Made by a program: the position numbers and the translations under genes. A stretch of DNA of 64,000 bases, taken from positions 33,417 through 97,416 of the forward strand of contig NZ_JAUPEC010000017.1 of assembly GCF_030551755.1 (NCBI RefSeq), read 5' to 3'. The DNA comes from Pseudocolwellia sp. AS88. GTDB taxonomy: Bacteria; Pseudomonadota; Gammaproteobacteria; Enterobacterales; Alteromonadaceae. Positions 53,472-63,923 of this stretch are shown piece by piece. The notes below the pieces were generated by a model. It did no database searches and was not told the DNA's origin. It saw only the letters and a program-made list of their open reading frames with translations. Numbering within the stretch: the first letter of the stretch is position 1; every line of letters begins with the position of its first letter.

Positions 53472-56177
53472 TTATTCAAAGTCGTAGGTATAGCTTAAGC
53501 TCACATTTATACCAACAGCTTTTGAACGAACGACAATGTCTGACTGTGTTACTTCTTGGTCTTCATCCAATAAGTTTTTAACTTTAAGTTTAATTTTAGA
53601 GTTAAAGTCTGGGTAGTAGGTGTAAACCAAATCTAATGAATGAAACGGTTGCTCGTAAGCATCGTCTGAACCACTAACACCTGAAGCCAGAATTCGCTCA
53701 CCAAATACGTTATACACTAATGAACTACTGTGCATACCATTTGCTGAATCGTAATTCATTTGTAAATTAGCAACGTACTGTGAATGTCCGCTCATACGTT
53801 TTGTTGTATTAGTTAGGTTACCCGCCAATGCTGGGTCAATTTCAACTTCTGAATCAGATAAAGTAATGTTACCTGATGTGAAGAATCCATCACTCAACCA
53901 AGAAAGATCGTATAACCATTCAGCTTCAATACCATAAACTGTTGCTTTTTCACCGTTCACAAAGCCTAAACTATAATCTTGGTCGCCTACTGATAATATA
54001 GATTCGATTGGTTTTTCTATGTCTTTATAGAAAAGTCCTATTGAGTAGTTATCACCGTTTTGACCGTAAGATTCATAACGAGCATCGTAGTGAGTAATTG
54101 GGCTACTCTCTAAATCAACACGTCCTATAGTACGAATGTCAGTTAATGGATCAAAATACGCTACAGGTACAACTTCTCTTAAATCTGGACGGATAACAGT
54201 TTCACCATAACTTAAGCGTACTTGATAATCTTCATCGCCCATATAAGTTAATGCGAGTGATGAGAAATAGTCATCTTCTTGAATGGTCCCTTCTGCAATA
54301 TTATCTTCTGAGAAGAAAATATTTAGATCATCGCCATTAAATATTAAACTAGAAGTCGCAATAGAAACCTGCTTGAAACCTTCCCATCTTATACCACCAC
54401 TTACACGCCAAGTGTTTTTATAAAAAATATCGAAAGCACCGTAACCCGCATCAATTTTTTGGCCTGCTAGATAATCGTCAGCATCCGGTGATGATGGCTC
54501 ATTGAAATCTATAAAAATACTATTGTTATCAATAAGGTCATCAGTTAAATAACCTGTTGCTGACAGTATATTATCTGCACCTGTACTTACAGGAATGGTA
54601 ACACCAGTATCGTTATTAACACCAAAGCTAGATGTCGTGTAATAACGACCTTTATCAGCAAAGTCATAACCGAGTTTAAATTCCAACTCAAGGTCAGTTA
54701 AGTAAATAGGTAAGGTTAAGTTACCGCTATATGATGTAACATTGTCTTGTAGGTCTAGATACGATGCAACAATACGGTTGTCATCACCTGTTATTGAAGA
54801 GCTAACATAAGTGCTATCTTCATATCTATCGATAAACTTATATTCAATATCGGTAGGAACTTCAGTGGTTGCTTCTGAATCTGTGTATTGCCAATCAAAG
54901 CCTAAACCACCGTAATCAAGAAAAGTATGTTCACCAATAAATTGCATGATTTTGAGTTCGCGCTCTTCATACGTAAACTGATGTTCACGTTGAGCTACAC
55001 CATTACTTGCAATGGTATTAATAGTACTTCCGTTCGGGCTTTGAATAATACCGACAGTTGTTTCATCTTCAGCATCTTTTAAGTAGATGTTAGACCATAA
55101 TAATTTATGCTTTCCTAGCTGACTATCTAACTCGTAACCTAGGTTAAATACACCACTTAAACGTTTGTTATCTGTCATCACATCTGAAGATGTTGTTGTG
55201 TTGTAACAAGAGTTTGTTACGTCTTCTTGTGTAAGTAAAACCGAACTACAGTTTTCAACTAAATTTTCGCTGATCACTGATGACGTTTTTTGCGTGTTGA
55301 TTTGGGTTTTATCGTAAGTTAAAGCCGCTAAAAATCCGACTCTTCCGCCAAAGTAGTCTTCATCAAATGAATTACCTAAACTTGCTTTGATGTTATAAGT
55401 TGGATCAAGCGACTCATCTTTCAATACTAAATTTCTTGGTAAGCTTTTTAATAAATCACCATTAATTACCGCTGCTTGTTCAGCTCTTGTGCTGGTATCT
55501 GTGTCAGCTAAATTATCGGTAAGAATGATGTTACGTAAACTAAAATCACCTTTGTAATGAACAATGGCTTCATTTAAAGCTTGTGGAACTCCGCTACCAT
55601 TGCGATCGTATGTGTAACCTGAACTCGATTCACTATCGTAACCAACACCAACTTCAATACTACCTGTAAAGCTTTGAGGAACTGTTTTTGTTCGAATATC
55701 AATAGCACCACCACCAAAAGAAGCTGGCATTGATGGAGAAAATGCTTTTTGAACCGATAAGCTTTCAATGATACTTGATGGAAAAATATCAAGAGGAATA
55801 ACGTTACGTGTTAAGTCTGGGCTAGGAATACTTGCACCATTTAAACGTGCACTTGAATATCGCTCACCTAAACCACGTACGTAAATAAATTTACCGTCAA
55901 CTAATGTTAAACCTGTTACGCGTCGTAATGCTGATGCTGCATCGCTATCGCCAGTTTTAGACATTTGTTCAGAGCCTAAAATATCTGCAACAAAGGCTTG
56001 ATTTCTTCTTTCTTCAACAACTGCTGCAGCACTGCCTTGTAGACGACTTGCCTTAACAACAACTTCTTCCATTTCATTATTTTGCTCTTCTGCAAACAAC
56101 GAAGTTGATGTTACTGCGCAACCTAATCCTAAGCTTACCGCTAAACTAATTGTTTTTAGTTTATATTGAATATTCAT
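53472..56177 (-). CDS. TonB-dependent receptor
   Basis: The 901-residue outer-membrane receptor has a signal peptide (to SLFA, about residue 29), a TonB-box-like EEVVVKASR, a plug (DAASALRRVTGLTLV, FIYVRGLGERYSSARLNGASIP) and a barrel ending LSYTYDFE. It lacks the terminal Phe, which is next to last here. The ligand is unknown. It lies 73 bp after the lipoprotein gene, separated by a hairpin, and in many Alteromonadales such a lipoprotein accompanies a TBDR of this type. The two probably work together at the surface. Confidence 0.88.
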   Translation of the reverse strand: MNIQYKLKTISLAVSLGLGCAVTSTSLFAEEQNNEMEEVVVKASRLQGSAAAVVEERRNQAFVADILGSEQMSKTGDSDAASALRRVTGLTLVDGKFIYVRGLGERYSSARLNGASIPSPDLTRNVIPLDIFPSSIIESLSVQKAFSPSMPASFGGGAIDIRTKTVPQSFTGSIEVGVGYDSESSSGYTYDRNGSGVPQALNEAIVHYKGDFSLRNIILTDNLADTDTSTRAEQAAVINGDLLKSLPRNLVLKDESLDPTYNIKASLGNSFDEDYFGGRVGFLAALTYDKTQINTQKTSSVISENLVENCSSVLLTQEDVTNSCYNTTTSSDVMTDNKRLSGVFNLGYELDSQLGKHKLLWSNIYLKDAEDETTVGIIQSPNGSTINTIASNGVAQREHQFTYEERELKIMQFIGEHTFLDYGGLGFDWQYTDSEATTEVPTDIEYKFIDRYEDSTYVSSSITGDDNRIVASYLDLQDNVTSYSGNLTLPIYLTDLELEFKLGYDFADKGRYYTTSSFGVNNDTGVTIPVSTGADNILSATGYLTDDLIDNNSIFIDFNEPSSPDADDYLAGQKIDAGYGAFDIFYKNTWRVSGGIRWEGFKQVSIATSSLIFNGDDLNIFFSEDNIAEGTIQEDDYFSSLALTYMGDEDYQVRLSYGETVIRPDLREVVPVAYFDPLTDIRTIGRVDLESSPITHYDARYESYGQNGDNYSIGLFYKDIEKPIESILSVGDQDYSLGFVNGEKATVYGIEAEWLYDLSWLSDGFFTSGNITLSDSEVEIDPALAGNLTNTTKRMSGHSQYVANLQMNYDSANGMHSSSLVYNVFGERILASGVSGSDDAYEQPFHSLDLVYTYYPDFNSKIKLKVKNLLDEDQEVTQSDIVVRSKAVGINVSLSYTYDFE

Positions 56178-56205
56178 TTTATTTTATCCTAATTAATCAT
56201 CTAAA

Positions 56206-56231
56206 AAATAGGCGCCGTTAAGCGCCTATTT
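56206..56231 (-). terminator. Hairpin between lipoprotein and TBDR genes
   Basis: Stem AAATAGGCGC (56206-56215)/GCGCCTATTT (56222-56231), followed by T-run on the minus strand. It can stop or reduce read-through from the lipoprotein gene into the TBDR. Confidence 0.8.
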
Positions 56232-56250
56232 GCTATTGAAAAGATAATGA

Positions 56251-57912
56251 TTAATCTTGGTCAGCAGCCGTTACAGCAGCATCAACCCACTTGTACCAGT
56301 TAGATGTTGTATCAGCATCTGAAACAGCACCTATGTATGTTGCTTCTTCGAAGAAGCTATCTATTGTTGTTACATCTGTTGCTGTTACTGTGATATCAGC
56401 AGAATCAACATCTGTAGCAAAATCATTAGATAACACTGATGAAGTTGATGCTACACGCTCACTTGAACCTGAATTATCAAACCAATCAGCTTTAGCAGTA
56501 CCTGTTAATGCTGCAGGCTCTTTACCAGAGATAAAAGTTTGCTCGCCTTTAAATTCATTTACACACGCCATTACTGAAGAAGTAAATGCAATTGAATCAG
56601 CATTTTGCTCACCGTCTGATGAATGTTCGATACAAGTTGTACCGTTTGCGCCTTCAGTTTTTACGAATAAAGTGTTGTAGTAGTTAGACATAATCGCATC
56701 GTCAAACTTAATCGCTTGAGAAGCACTTTGGTCACGTACAGATAGTTCATCAGTAGTGATAACAGTTACGTTAGCGATTGTTGGGTTCGAAGCAGGAGCT
56801 TCATCATAGTCTGCGCCGCCATTTTTCTCGCCGTCAGTTTCAAAACCATTGTTGCCCATGTAGATTTCTGAACCTGCAGCAATAACTCTTTCTGGGTCAG
56901 TACCGTCAGATGGAATTACAACTTCTGATTTAGTTTCTACAGAGCCATGTTTAACGAATATAAACTGGCCTTTACCTTGCCAACCGCCATCAATATCAAT
57001 CGCATCATCTTGTGTATCTGTTACAGCAATATGACTAATTGTTGCAGCACCACCGAAGAATTCGATACCGTCATCGTAACCTTGGTGAATGTGTAAGAAG
57101 TCAAAAGATGAACCTGAACCTACAGCATTTAATGTAAGTGAGTTTAAGTCATCACCGTCACCACCTACTTTAGGACCTGAACCTGCATACCAAATTTTTG
57201 CATATTGAATAGAACCGCTATCGTCTGCATTGTCGTTACCACCGAAGTAGCTAGTTACACCTTCAGTTACAACGTTACAAGTTTCTGCAGCACGTTGAGC
57301 GTTAGTACATTGGTTAGTTAAACCCATACCGTTAATGATAATTCCGCCCCAATCAGCAAATTGAGCCCCGTTACCTACAGCATCATGACGAGCAATAGCG
57401 TTAGCTGAAGTAAATATAATTGGGTCATCAAATGTACCAATTGCTTCAATTTTAGCGCCACGAGCGATACGAATAATTGCTTCACCTGAAGTGAATGCTA
57501 AAGTAGCACCCGCTTCTACAGTTAATGTTGGGCCGTCAGTTTCGATAGAACAAGAAGTTGTAGTATCACAATCTTTACCAATTAATAATGCACCGTTTAA
57601 TACGTGTACACCGTCGTTGTCTAGTTTTGCAAATTCAATATCGTTTTCAACTTCAACATTTTTACTTGCAAATGAAACACTATATTCACAATCAGTACCG
57701 TTATACGCACCTTGTAAATCGCCGCGGCTTGCACAAGGGTTAGTTGTTGTATCTGTACCAGAATCTGTTTCTGAATCAGTCGTGTTAGTTGTTGTAGTCG
57801 TAGTAACACTGTTGTCGTTTACGGTTGGTTGAATGTTAATGTCTCCACCACAACCAGCTAGTATTAACGCACCTGTAAGTGCACTTACTTGGAATAATGT
57901 TTTCATTTGCAT
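56251..57912 (-). CDS. Beta-helix-like surface lipoprotein partner of a TBDR
   Basis: This 553-residue lipoprotein has lipobox LAGC (Cys21), then a Thr-rich linker of about 35 residues and a large beta-rich domain with VEAGATLAFTSGEAI, IEAIGTFDDPIIFTSA and DGIEFFGGAATISH, the look of a right-handed beta-helix. Family members sit beside TBDRs in Alteromonadales, but I know no proven function. A role in binding a polymer or metal at the surface for the TBDR is inference. GGAG eight bases before ATG 57912 supports the start. The leader contains a 7-bp repeat that may hide this site. Confidence 0.75.
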   Translation of the reverse strand: MQMKTLFQVSALTGALILAGCGGDINIQPTVNDNSVTTTTTTNTTDSETDSGTDTTTNPCASRGDLQGAYNGTDCEYSVSFASKNVEVENDIEFAKLDNDGVHVLNGALLIGKDCDTTTSCSIETDGPTLTVEAGATLAFTSGEAIIRIARGAKIEAIGTFDDPIIFTSANAIARHDAVGNGAQFADWGGIIINGMGLTNQCTNAQRAAETCNVVTEGVTSYFGGNDNADDSGSIQYAKIWYAGSGPKVGGDGDDLNSLTLNAVGSGSSFDFLHIHQGYDDGIEFFGGAATISHIAVTDTQDDAIDIDGGWQGKGQFIFVKHGSVETKSEVVIPSDGTDPERVIAAGSEIYMGNNGFETDGEKNGGADYDEAPASNPTIANVTVITTDELSVRDQSASQAIKFDDAIMSNYYNTLFVKTEGANGTTCIEHSSDGEQNADSIAFTSSVMACVNEFKGEQTFISGKEPAALTGTAKADWFDNSGSSERVASTSSVLSNDFATDVDSADITVTATDVTTIDSFFEEATYIGAVSDADTTSNWYKWVDAAVTAADQD

Positions 57913-57920
57913 GTTTTCTG

Positions 57921-57991
57921 CTCCGCAGGATTTATTGTTTTAATTAACGTTTAAATAATGTTTAAATAATGTTTAAACTAAAGTTGCGGAG
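57921..57991 (-). promoter_or_regulatory. Candidate leader hairpin covering the Shine-Dalgarno, with three 12-bp repeats
   Basis: On the minus strand CTCCGCA (57991-57985) comes first and TGCGGAG (57927-57921), which holds the GGAG ribosome site, comes later, 8 bases before the ATG. The two are complements. Between them lie three tandem copies of a GTTTAAATAAT-type unit (about 57949-57977). Pairing could hide the ribosome site. This is untested. Confidence 0.45.
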
Positions 57992-58153
57992 ATACTACGG
58001 GGGGAAAATGACAGAAATGTTTTAGAAATATGTATTTTTTATTTAGGAAAGGTTACAACTATATTACACAGACAAAAATAACCAATATTTACAGTTAGTT
58101 ATAATTACTAGTCAAAGATGTCAAATATTACAAATGAATAAACTTTTAAATTT

Positions 58154-59827
58154 TTAAGATCTATTGATAATACTTTTTACTTCACTGAGGTATTTATCGT
58201 ATTTTTTCCAATTATCTATCGATTTATTATTAATAGGTTGCCTTACTTGAATGGCACTGGCTGTTGCTACAGGTGCAGCATTACTATTGATATGTAAGCA
58301 TGCCTGTTGCCAATCTAATTCACAGAACTCAACTAATTTTTTAGCATGTAATTCAGGCTCATTAACAAGCTCTTGATAGTTGATTTGATAAAAATTATCA
58401 GGATGTTTTTCTAACCAAAAATCAGCAAGCTTTTTAAAATAACGATAATATTGAGCTGTTGTTTCTAAACTATAGGCATAATTATAATTATATGAATTAG
58501 CTGAAAATAACTGCCTAAAATTACTCATGATGGTATCGAGTGGGCTTCTATCTAAACAAATAATTTTAGCTTTAGGTAATGCTTTTAAAATAAAGCCAGC
58601 ATATAAAATATTTAATGGCATTTTATCAATAAATTTTGCGGTACCACCTGTGAGAACTCGTGTTTTATCGATATATGCTTTTCCTAATTCTTCAAAGTTT
58701 ATTTGTTGAGCAGCTTCAATGGTTTCTTTATCAAGAATTCTTTGAGTGGTTGTTTGGCTCATTTTCTTCATTAATAATGAAAAATATTCAAGCTCACCTG
58801 CGGTGGTTACATCAGAATGCTGAGACAAAATACGCTCAACTAAAGTGGTACCAGATCTTGGCATACCAACAATAAATATAGCTTCTGAATTGCTTGTCTT
58901 TTGTTCTTGAAAATGGCCTGTTTCAAGAAAGTCAGTTTTAGCAAAACTATCAAATAAACTCTCAAACATAGCTTTATCATCAGCAAAGTTATAATTGATA
59001 GAGTCAAGCTTGGCTTGCTTAGCTACAGACAGATATTTAAAAGCGTTGTCGTAGTCGTTAAGCGCTTCGTATTCTCGGGCTATCGCATGACCAATATGTA
59101 ACTTTTCGTCAGCCTTGATGAGTTTTTCAAACAGCATTTCCATCGACGCTAAATTATAGGCGCTAGAACTTACTTTACCTAAAGCACTTAATGCTGTGTA
59201 CGACTTAGTAAATGATGGAGCGAGCTGGATCACTTTTTCGTGAGAGTGTTGTGCTCCCTCAAAGTCACCGATAAAAACTTGCGAAGTTCCTAAATTGAAA
59301 TAGTAGTTAGGGTTATTCTCATCAAATTCTATTGCTTGTTCAAATAGTGGAACAGCTTGGTTATGTAAGCCTATTTTACTGTAAGCAACACCTAAAGTAT
59401 CTAAGGTTAATGACGAGATTTTATGATGTTTATTGTTATTTTGATTACAAATTTCACTGTTAGTTTTATCTATTTCTTGGGTCGTTAAATCTGCATAATG
59501 CTTGGCTTTAATAGGTTCGATAATCAATGAGTAAGCTTTAGCTAAATGGGCTAAATATTCTATTTTATTTATTGTAGTAGGGCTTTCTTTTAAATTTTGG
59601 CTTTGGGATTCAAAGTGCTCAGCTATTTTTAACGCTTGTTCAAATAACTGAATGCCCTTCTCATTATTTCCATGTTCGCTAGCAATCACTCCTAACAAAA
59701 AATAAGCATCAGCAAAGTATTTATCCTGCTGCAATATCGCGATAAGTAAACCATGAGCTTGCTGATATTGTTTATTATTTAATGCTTGTAAGGCTTGCTT
59801 ATGAAGGTGGGAAATACTTTGGGTCAT
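58154..59827 (-). CDS. TPR-sulfotransferase fusion protein
   Basis: The protein has 557 residues: N-terminal TPR repeats (about 10-280, for example AYFLLGVIASEHGNNEKGIQ and NPNYYFNLGTSQVFIGDFEGA, each near 37 and 175), then a sulfotransferase domain (about 312-555). The PAPS P-loop is FIVGMPRSGTTLVERIL, and later KIICLDRSPLDTIMSNF fits the 3'-phosphate loop. No signal peptide is present. It lies 121 bp after a TBDR gene, with a terminator between, as is usual for this family in Alteromonadales. The acceptor is unknown. Confidence 0.88.
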   Translation of the reverse strand: MTQSISHLHKQALQALNNKQYQQAHGLLIAILQQDKYFADAYFLLGVIASEHGNNEKGIQLFEQALKIAEHFESQSQNLKESPTTINKIEYLAHLAKAYSLIIEPIKAKHYADLTTQEIDKTNSEICNQNNNKHHKISSLTLDTLGVAYSKIGLHNQAVPLFEQAIEFDENNPNYYFNLGTSQVFIGDFEGAQHSHEKVIQLAPSFTKSYTALSALGKVSSSAYNLASMEMLFEKLIKADEKLHIGHAIAREYEALNDYDNAFKYLSVAKQAKLDSINYNFADDKAMFESLFDSFAKTDFLETGHFQEQKTSNSEAIFIVGMPRSGTTLVERILSQHSDVTTAGELEYFSLLMKKMSQTTTQRILDKETIEAAQQINFEELGKAYIDKTRVLTGGTAKFIDKMPLNILYAGFILKALPKAKIICLDRSPLDTIMSNFRQLFSANSYNYNYAYSLETTAQYYRYFKKLADFWLEKHPDNFYQINYQELVNEPELHAKKLVEFCELDWQQACLHINSNAAPVATASAIQVRQPINNKSIDNWKKYDKYLSEVKSIINRS

Positions 59828-59890
59828 GTTAAATCATCATTACTTATTAAAGGGAAACCTGTTTTAGATTTATAGTATGTCTTAAAATAA

Positions 59891-59924
59891 AAAAGCATTC
59901 TATTTAAACAAATAGAATGCTTTT
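59891..59924 (-). terminator. Terminator of the third TBDR gene
   Basis: Stem AAAAGCATTCTATTT (59891-59905)/AAATAGAATGCTTTT (59910-59924), loop AAAC. On the minus strand it ends in T-rich sequence. Confidence 0.85.
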
Positions 59925-59948
59925 AGAAATACTATTTAAAAAAGTAAA

Positions 59949-62390
59949 TTACATATCAAAAGCGTAAGTAACTTTAATACCAACAGTACGTGGTGGCACA
60001 ACATAGTGTGAGAATGCACGATATTGATTAATAGTACCAGGGTTGCTTATTTGATCTGGAAATTCTGCAAAACCTGCTGCTCTGCCTGAACTACGTGAAG
60101 CTGAGTAAGCATACTTATTAAATAAATTATCAACGTACAAGGTGGCTGACCATGCATCATCAGAAATAGTTGCTGATAAGTTACTTAATGCATAACCTGG
60201 TAATTCCTCTCCTTCAGAACGTAAACCTACTGAAGAGTAAATATCGCTTTGTGCTGTTAGGCCGTAAATAATATCTAACATTTTATCGTCAAATACTTCT
60301 TGCGAATAGTTCAACCCAAACGAGAACTGATGCTCTGGGCTACCCGGAAGACGATCGCCATCAAGAACAGAATACTCGAGATAAGCAGGATCTGTAGTTT
60401 CTAACTGTGTAAAGAAACTATATACGTCTGATGTTAATTCTGCTTTAGTATAAGCATAGCTTGCAAAAACCGAGAAATTATCAGAGAAAATAGCTCTAGA
60501 CGAAATTTCTACACCTTTACTGTTCGCTTTACCAGCATTTGATGTGTAAGGTAACCCACCATTTTCAGTAGCCGCACCACTTACTTGAGCGTCATCCCAG
60601 TCAACGTTATAGATAGCTGCATTAAAATGTAATTTGTTTTCAAACCAAGTACTCTTGAAGCCTAATTCATAGTTAGTTGTAGTGTCTGGTTCATATGAAC
60701 GCTCATATGGTAATGCACATAATTGAGGGTTTTCTTCTGGACACAAAGCAATACCATTAGAGCCACCTAAACGAAAACCTTCACTGATAGTTGCATACCA
60801 TAAAACGTCTGGTGTCACTTGATAACTAGCATTAATTTTAAATAAGCTACCATCACCATCACTTGAATCTCTTTCAACATCTTCAGGGTTAAATGTTGTT
60901 GAACCAAAAGGAACAAGGTCTTCACCATCATAAAAAGGAATTGTAAATGCTGAGCCTATTTTAATTTCATACTCATAGAATCTAGCTCCTACGGTAACAT
61001 TAAACTGCTCTGTAAATTGATAACTTAATTCACCAAATATCGCTTTTTCAACGGACTCATTATCAGTGAGCTGTAAATACTCAAGATCATCTTCACGATT
61101 CGAAAAAGGATGATTCGGTGTGTATTCCTCACTTAAGGCAAATTGACTAGTCTTGTTGTAGTAACCGCCAACAATCCACGATAAGTCTGACTCTGATTGC
61201 GAAACCAATCTAATTTCTTGGGTAAAGCTATCGTAATCTTCAGTTTCACGAGTGAATGCTGAAAACTCTGGGAAAGTTTCGTAGCTATAATTTAAGGTAT
61301 ACAAAAGATCTGTTTGATCACGTTGACCTTCATTCTCATGCTCTGTAAAACCTGTTGCTGAAACTAACTCAGCAAAACCTAAATCGGCGGTAATTTCTAA
61401 GCTGATTAATGAATCTTTGTTTTCATCAGGTGTTAAATATCTTTCTGCAGACTCATATTTACCCACAACATCTCTTAATGGGTTATCAAGTGCGAGTGAT
61501 TGGTAGTTAGTAACACTACGGCCTTCAACATCACTTTTTTGATAAAGATACGTTAATGTTCCGTCTAACCAATCTGTTGGAGTCCAGCGTAATGCAATGC
61601 GGCTTGTTAATACTTCTTCGCCATTCGCATCTTTTACAGAACGTATATTATCACTTACGTCTTGAGGGTCATTCCAATCAGGGTCTGGGTTAGAAACACC
61701 ACCTTCGATAACGGTATAACCATAATCAATAAAACCTGGGTCGTTGTAGTAATTAAATGATGCGCGTACTGCTAAAACATCTTCAATCAATGGAGTGTTT
61801 ATAACAAAGCTAGTTTCACCACCAAGATTATCTGATTCTGCGCCTTGAAATAAATCACCAGTAAGTTCAACACTCGTTACATCAAGTTCAGCTTTTTTAG
61901 GGATATAACGAATAGCACCACCTAATGTACCAGCACCGTATAAAGTTCCTTGAGGACCAATTAATACTTCTACACGTTCAACATCAATTAAGCGTACATC
62001 AACCTCTAAAGGTTGTTCACCAAAATATGTTGCTACTGTGCCGCCATCTGCTTGAGCTGAAGTAGAATTAGTACTTAAACCACGAACAATAATATTGTTT
62101 TGAGCTCGACCACCTTGCTCTGGAATAGTTAAACCAGGAACCCAACGAGCAACTTCACTTAAATCGCTGATATTTTGATCTTTCATAATATCGCTATCTA
62201 AAGCAGTAATGTTCAAAGGCGCTTCTTGTATACTTAAAGAGCGGCGTGATGCAGTTACTTGAATGCGCTCAATACCCTGTGTTTTAACTTCGTTTGCTTC
62301 TTCAGCAAACGCATAACTTGGAACAGCCAGAGCTGAACTTAAAGCTATAAAAACAGCTGATTTTTTAAATAAGTTGATATTTGTGTTCAT
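59949..62390 (-). CDS. TonB-dependent receptor
   Basis: This 813-residue receptor, from ATG 62390, has AAGGGA just before the start and a signal peptide after it (to YAFAEE). An open frame reaches 62450, but without a ribosome site. It has IERIQVTASRRS (TonB-box region), a plug (LSEVARWVPGLTIPEQGGRAQNNIIVRGLS in two parts, 95-125) and a barrel ending GIKVTYAFDM. A weak promoter TTGACT (62498-62493) and TATAAG (62473-62468) with a 19-bp spacer is possible. The substrate is unknown. The downstream sulfotransferase is a likely functional partner. Confidence 0.87.
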   Translation of the reverse strand: MNTNINLFKKSAVFIALSSALAVPSYAFAEEANEVKTQGIERIQVTASRRSLSIQEAPLNITALDSDIMKDQNISDLSEVARWVPGLTIPEQGGRAQNNIIVRGLSTNSTSAQADGGTVATYFGEQPLEVDVRLIDVERVEVLIGPQGTLYGAGTLGGAIRYIPKKAELDVTSVELTGDLFQGAESDNLGGETSFVINTPLIEDVLAVRASFNYYNDPGFIDYGYTVIEGGVSNPDPDWNDPQDVSDNIRSVKDANGEEVLTSRIALRWTPTDWLDGTLTYLYQKSDVEGRSVTNYQSLALDNPLRDVVGKYESAERYLTPDENKDSLISLEITADLGFAELVSATGFTEHENEGQRDQTDLLYTLNYSYETFPEFSAFTRETEDYDSFTQEIRLVSQSESDLSWIVGGYYNKTSQFALSEEYTPNHPFSNREDDLEYLQLTDNESVEKAIFGELSYQFTEQFNVTVGARFYEYEIKIGSAFTIPFYDGEDLVPFGSTTFNPEDVERDSSDGDGSLFKINASYQVTPDVLWYATISEGFRLGGSNGIALCPEENPQLCALPYERSYEPDTTTNYELGFKSTWFENKLHFNAAIYNVDWDDAQVSGAATENGGLPYTSNAGKANSKGVEISSRAIFSDNFSVFASYAYTKAELTSDVYSFFTQLETTDPAYLEYSVLDGDRLPGSPEHQFSFGLNYSQEVFDDKMLDIIYGLTAQSDIYSSVGLRSEGEELPGYALSNLSATISDDAWSATLYVDNLFNKYAYSASRSSGRAAGFAEFPDQISNPGTINQYRAFSHYVVPPRTVGIKVTYAFDM

Positions 62391-62642
62391 GTTTTCCCTT
62401 GAGATAATTAATTTATAGGCTATAAAAACTTGATTCTTATAAAAAAACATTGTTGGAATTTATTATTCTTATACCCAACATCACATAATAAAAGTCAATT
62501 TTCATAAGTTTTTGTGTGTATATTACTCAGATTTTTTCCCTAAATCCTAAAGACAAACTATTATTGTCTTATGTTAGGGGTATTATATCTACTTCTGGTG
62601 AGTGTTAAAATACATACAGCAATTAAATATCAAAGGTTTACT

Positions 62643-63875
62643 ATGCAAAATACATTGTCGAAATTAATTACTATAGAGGAATTAAAGCTCGGCATGTTCG
62701 TTCTAGAAGTAAAATCAGATAATCAATTCATTAAAATAAAATCTAAGGGATTAGTTAAATCTGAACGCATAATTGCACAACTAAAAGAACAAGGAGTTAC
62801 AGGTGTTATTATCAGAGATGATAATACTAAAGATAACACACTAGAAAGCAAAAACATTAATGTCCCTGAGATTGAATCAACGTCTTTAAACTCAACAACT
62901 AATACATCTCAAACCACACATAAACCAGTATTAAGAAAAATTTCTGTTGCTGAAGAGTTTCATCAATCATGTAAGATTTATGACAATGCAACTCATACTA
63001 TTAAAACAATATTTAATGATATTAGTGCCGATCAAAAGATAAATATTACCGCAATTAACGAATTAGCAAACGATATTACCGACTCAATTATTAGAAATGA
63101 GTATGCTATTTCGATACTGACAAGGATCAGTGAAAAAGATACTTATCAATGGGAACATGCTATTAATTCAGCGATTTTAATGTGTGGTTTTTCATTATTC
63201 ATTGGTATGAAAAAAGAAACCGCAACACAAATAGCTATAGGCGCGTTACTTCATGATGTAGGTGTGGCTAAACTACCTAAAGCGGTTTTAAATAAAAAAG
63301 AAAAGTTAACAACCAATGAGCAAAGATTAGTTGAAAAGCATGTTTTATGGGGGCATCAGATTTGTAGTAGTGATGGATTAAGTAATAAAATCACCACTGA
63401 TATGCTGGTTAATCATCATGAACGTTTAGATGGTTCAGGTTACCCGAGAGGATTAAAAGACTCTAAGTTATCTAAGCTAGCGAGAATAACGGCCATTGTA
63501 GATGTTTATGATGCGATGACGGCTAATAAGCATTACAAAAAAGGCGAACAACCGATTAATGCGTTACGTTATTTAATTTCTAAAAATGAACTGTTTGATA
63601 GGAGTTTAGTTCAGCAGTTCATTAAATATATTGGCGTGCATCCTGTAGGATCTCTTGTAAAACTTTCTAATGAAACCCTAGCTATTGTTACAGAAGGTAA
63701 TAGAAACGATCCTTTAAATCCAACAGCTATAGCTTTTTATAATACTAAGCTAGACAAAAACATAACATCAAAGAAACATATATTAGATGAAGAAGCCTTA
63801 ACAATTAGCACTGCTGCTCGTCCTGAAGATTATCAAATTAATATCGGAAAAGTTATTAGAGAGATTATTGCCTGA
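62643..63875 (+). CDS. HD-GYP domain protein (c-di-GMP phosphodiesterase)
   Basis: This 410-residue protein has an N-terminal DUF3391 domain (about 1-100) and a C-terminal HD-GYP domain. The key residues His204-Asp205 (LLHDVGVAKLP) and the GYP motif 266-268 (HHERLDGSGYP) are intact, so it should hydrolyse c-di-GMP. I start it at ATG 62643, after AAAGG, rather than at 62571, because the protein then begins like its relatives. With the GGDEF/EAL protein it is one of two c-di-GMP enzymes in the window. It is divergent from the last TBDR gene. Confidence 0.9.
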   Translation: MQNTLSKLITIEELKLGMFVLEVKSDNQFIKIKSKGLVKSERIIAQLKEQGVTGVIIRDDNTKDNTLESKNINVPEIESTSLNSTTNTSQTTHKPVLRKISVAEEFHQSCKIYDNATHTIKTIFNDISADQKINITAINELANDITDSIIRNEYAISILTRISEKDTYQWEHAINSAILMCGFSLFIGMKKETATQIAIGALLHDVGVAKLPKAVLNKKEKLTTNEQRLVEKHVLWGHQICSSDGLSNKITTDMLVNHHERLDGSGYPRGLKDSKLSKLARITAIVDVYDAMTANKHYKKGEQPINALRYLISKNELFDRSLVQQFIKYIGVHPVGSLVKLSNETLAIVTEGNRNDPLNPTAIAFYNTKLDKNITSKKHILDEEALTISTAARPEDYQINIGKVIREIIA

Positions 63876-63898
63876 TCTTATGTACTTATTAAAGATCA
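63873..63898 (+). terminator. Weak hairpin at the end of the HD-GYP gene
   Basis: TGATCTT (63873-63879) and AAGATCA (63892-63898) are complements around a 12-base loop, overlapping the stop codon. No T-run follows. Confidence 0.4.
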
Positions 63899-63923
63899 TC
63901 AAAGAGTAAATCGAATTTAAATT

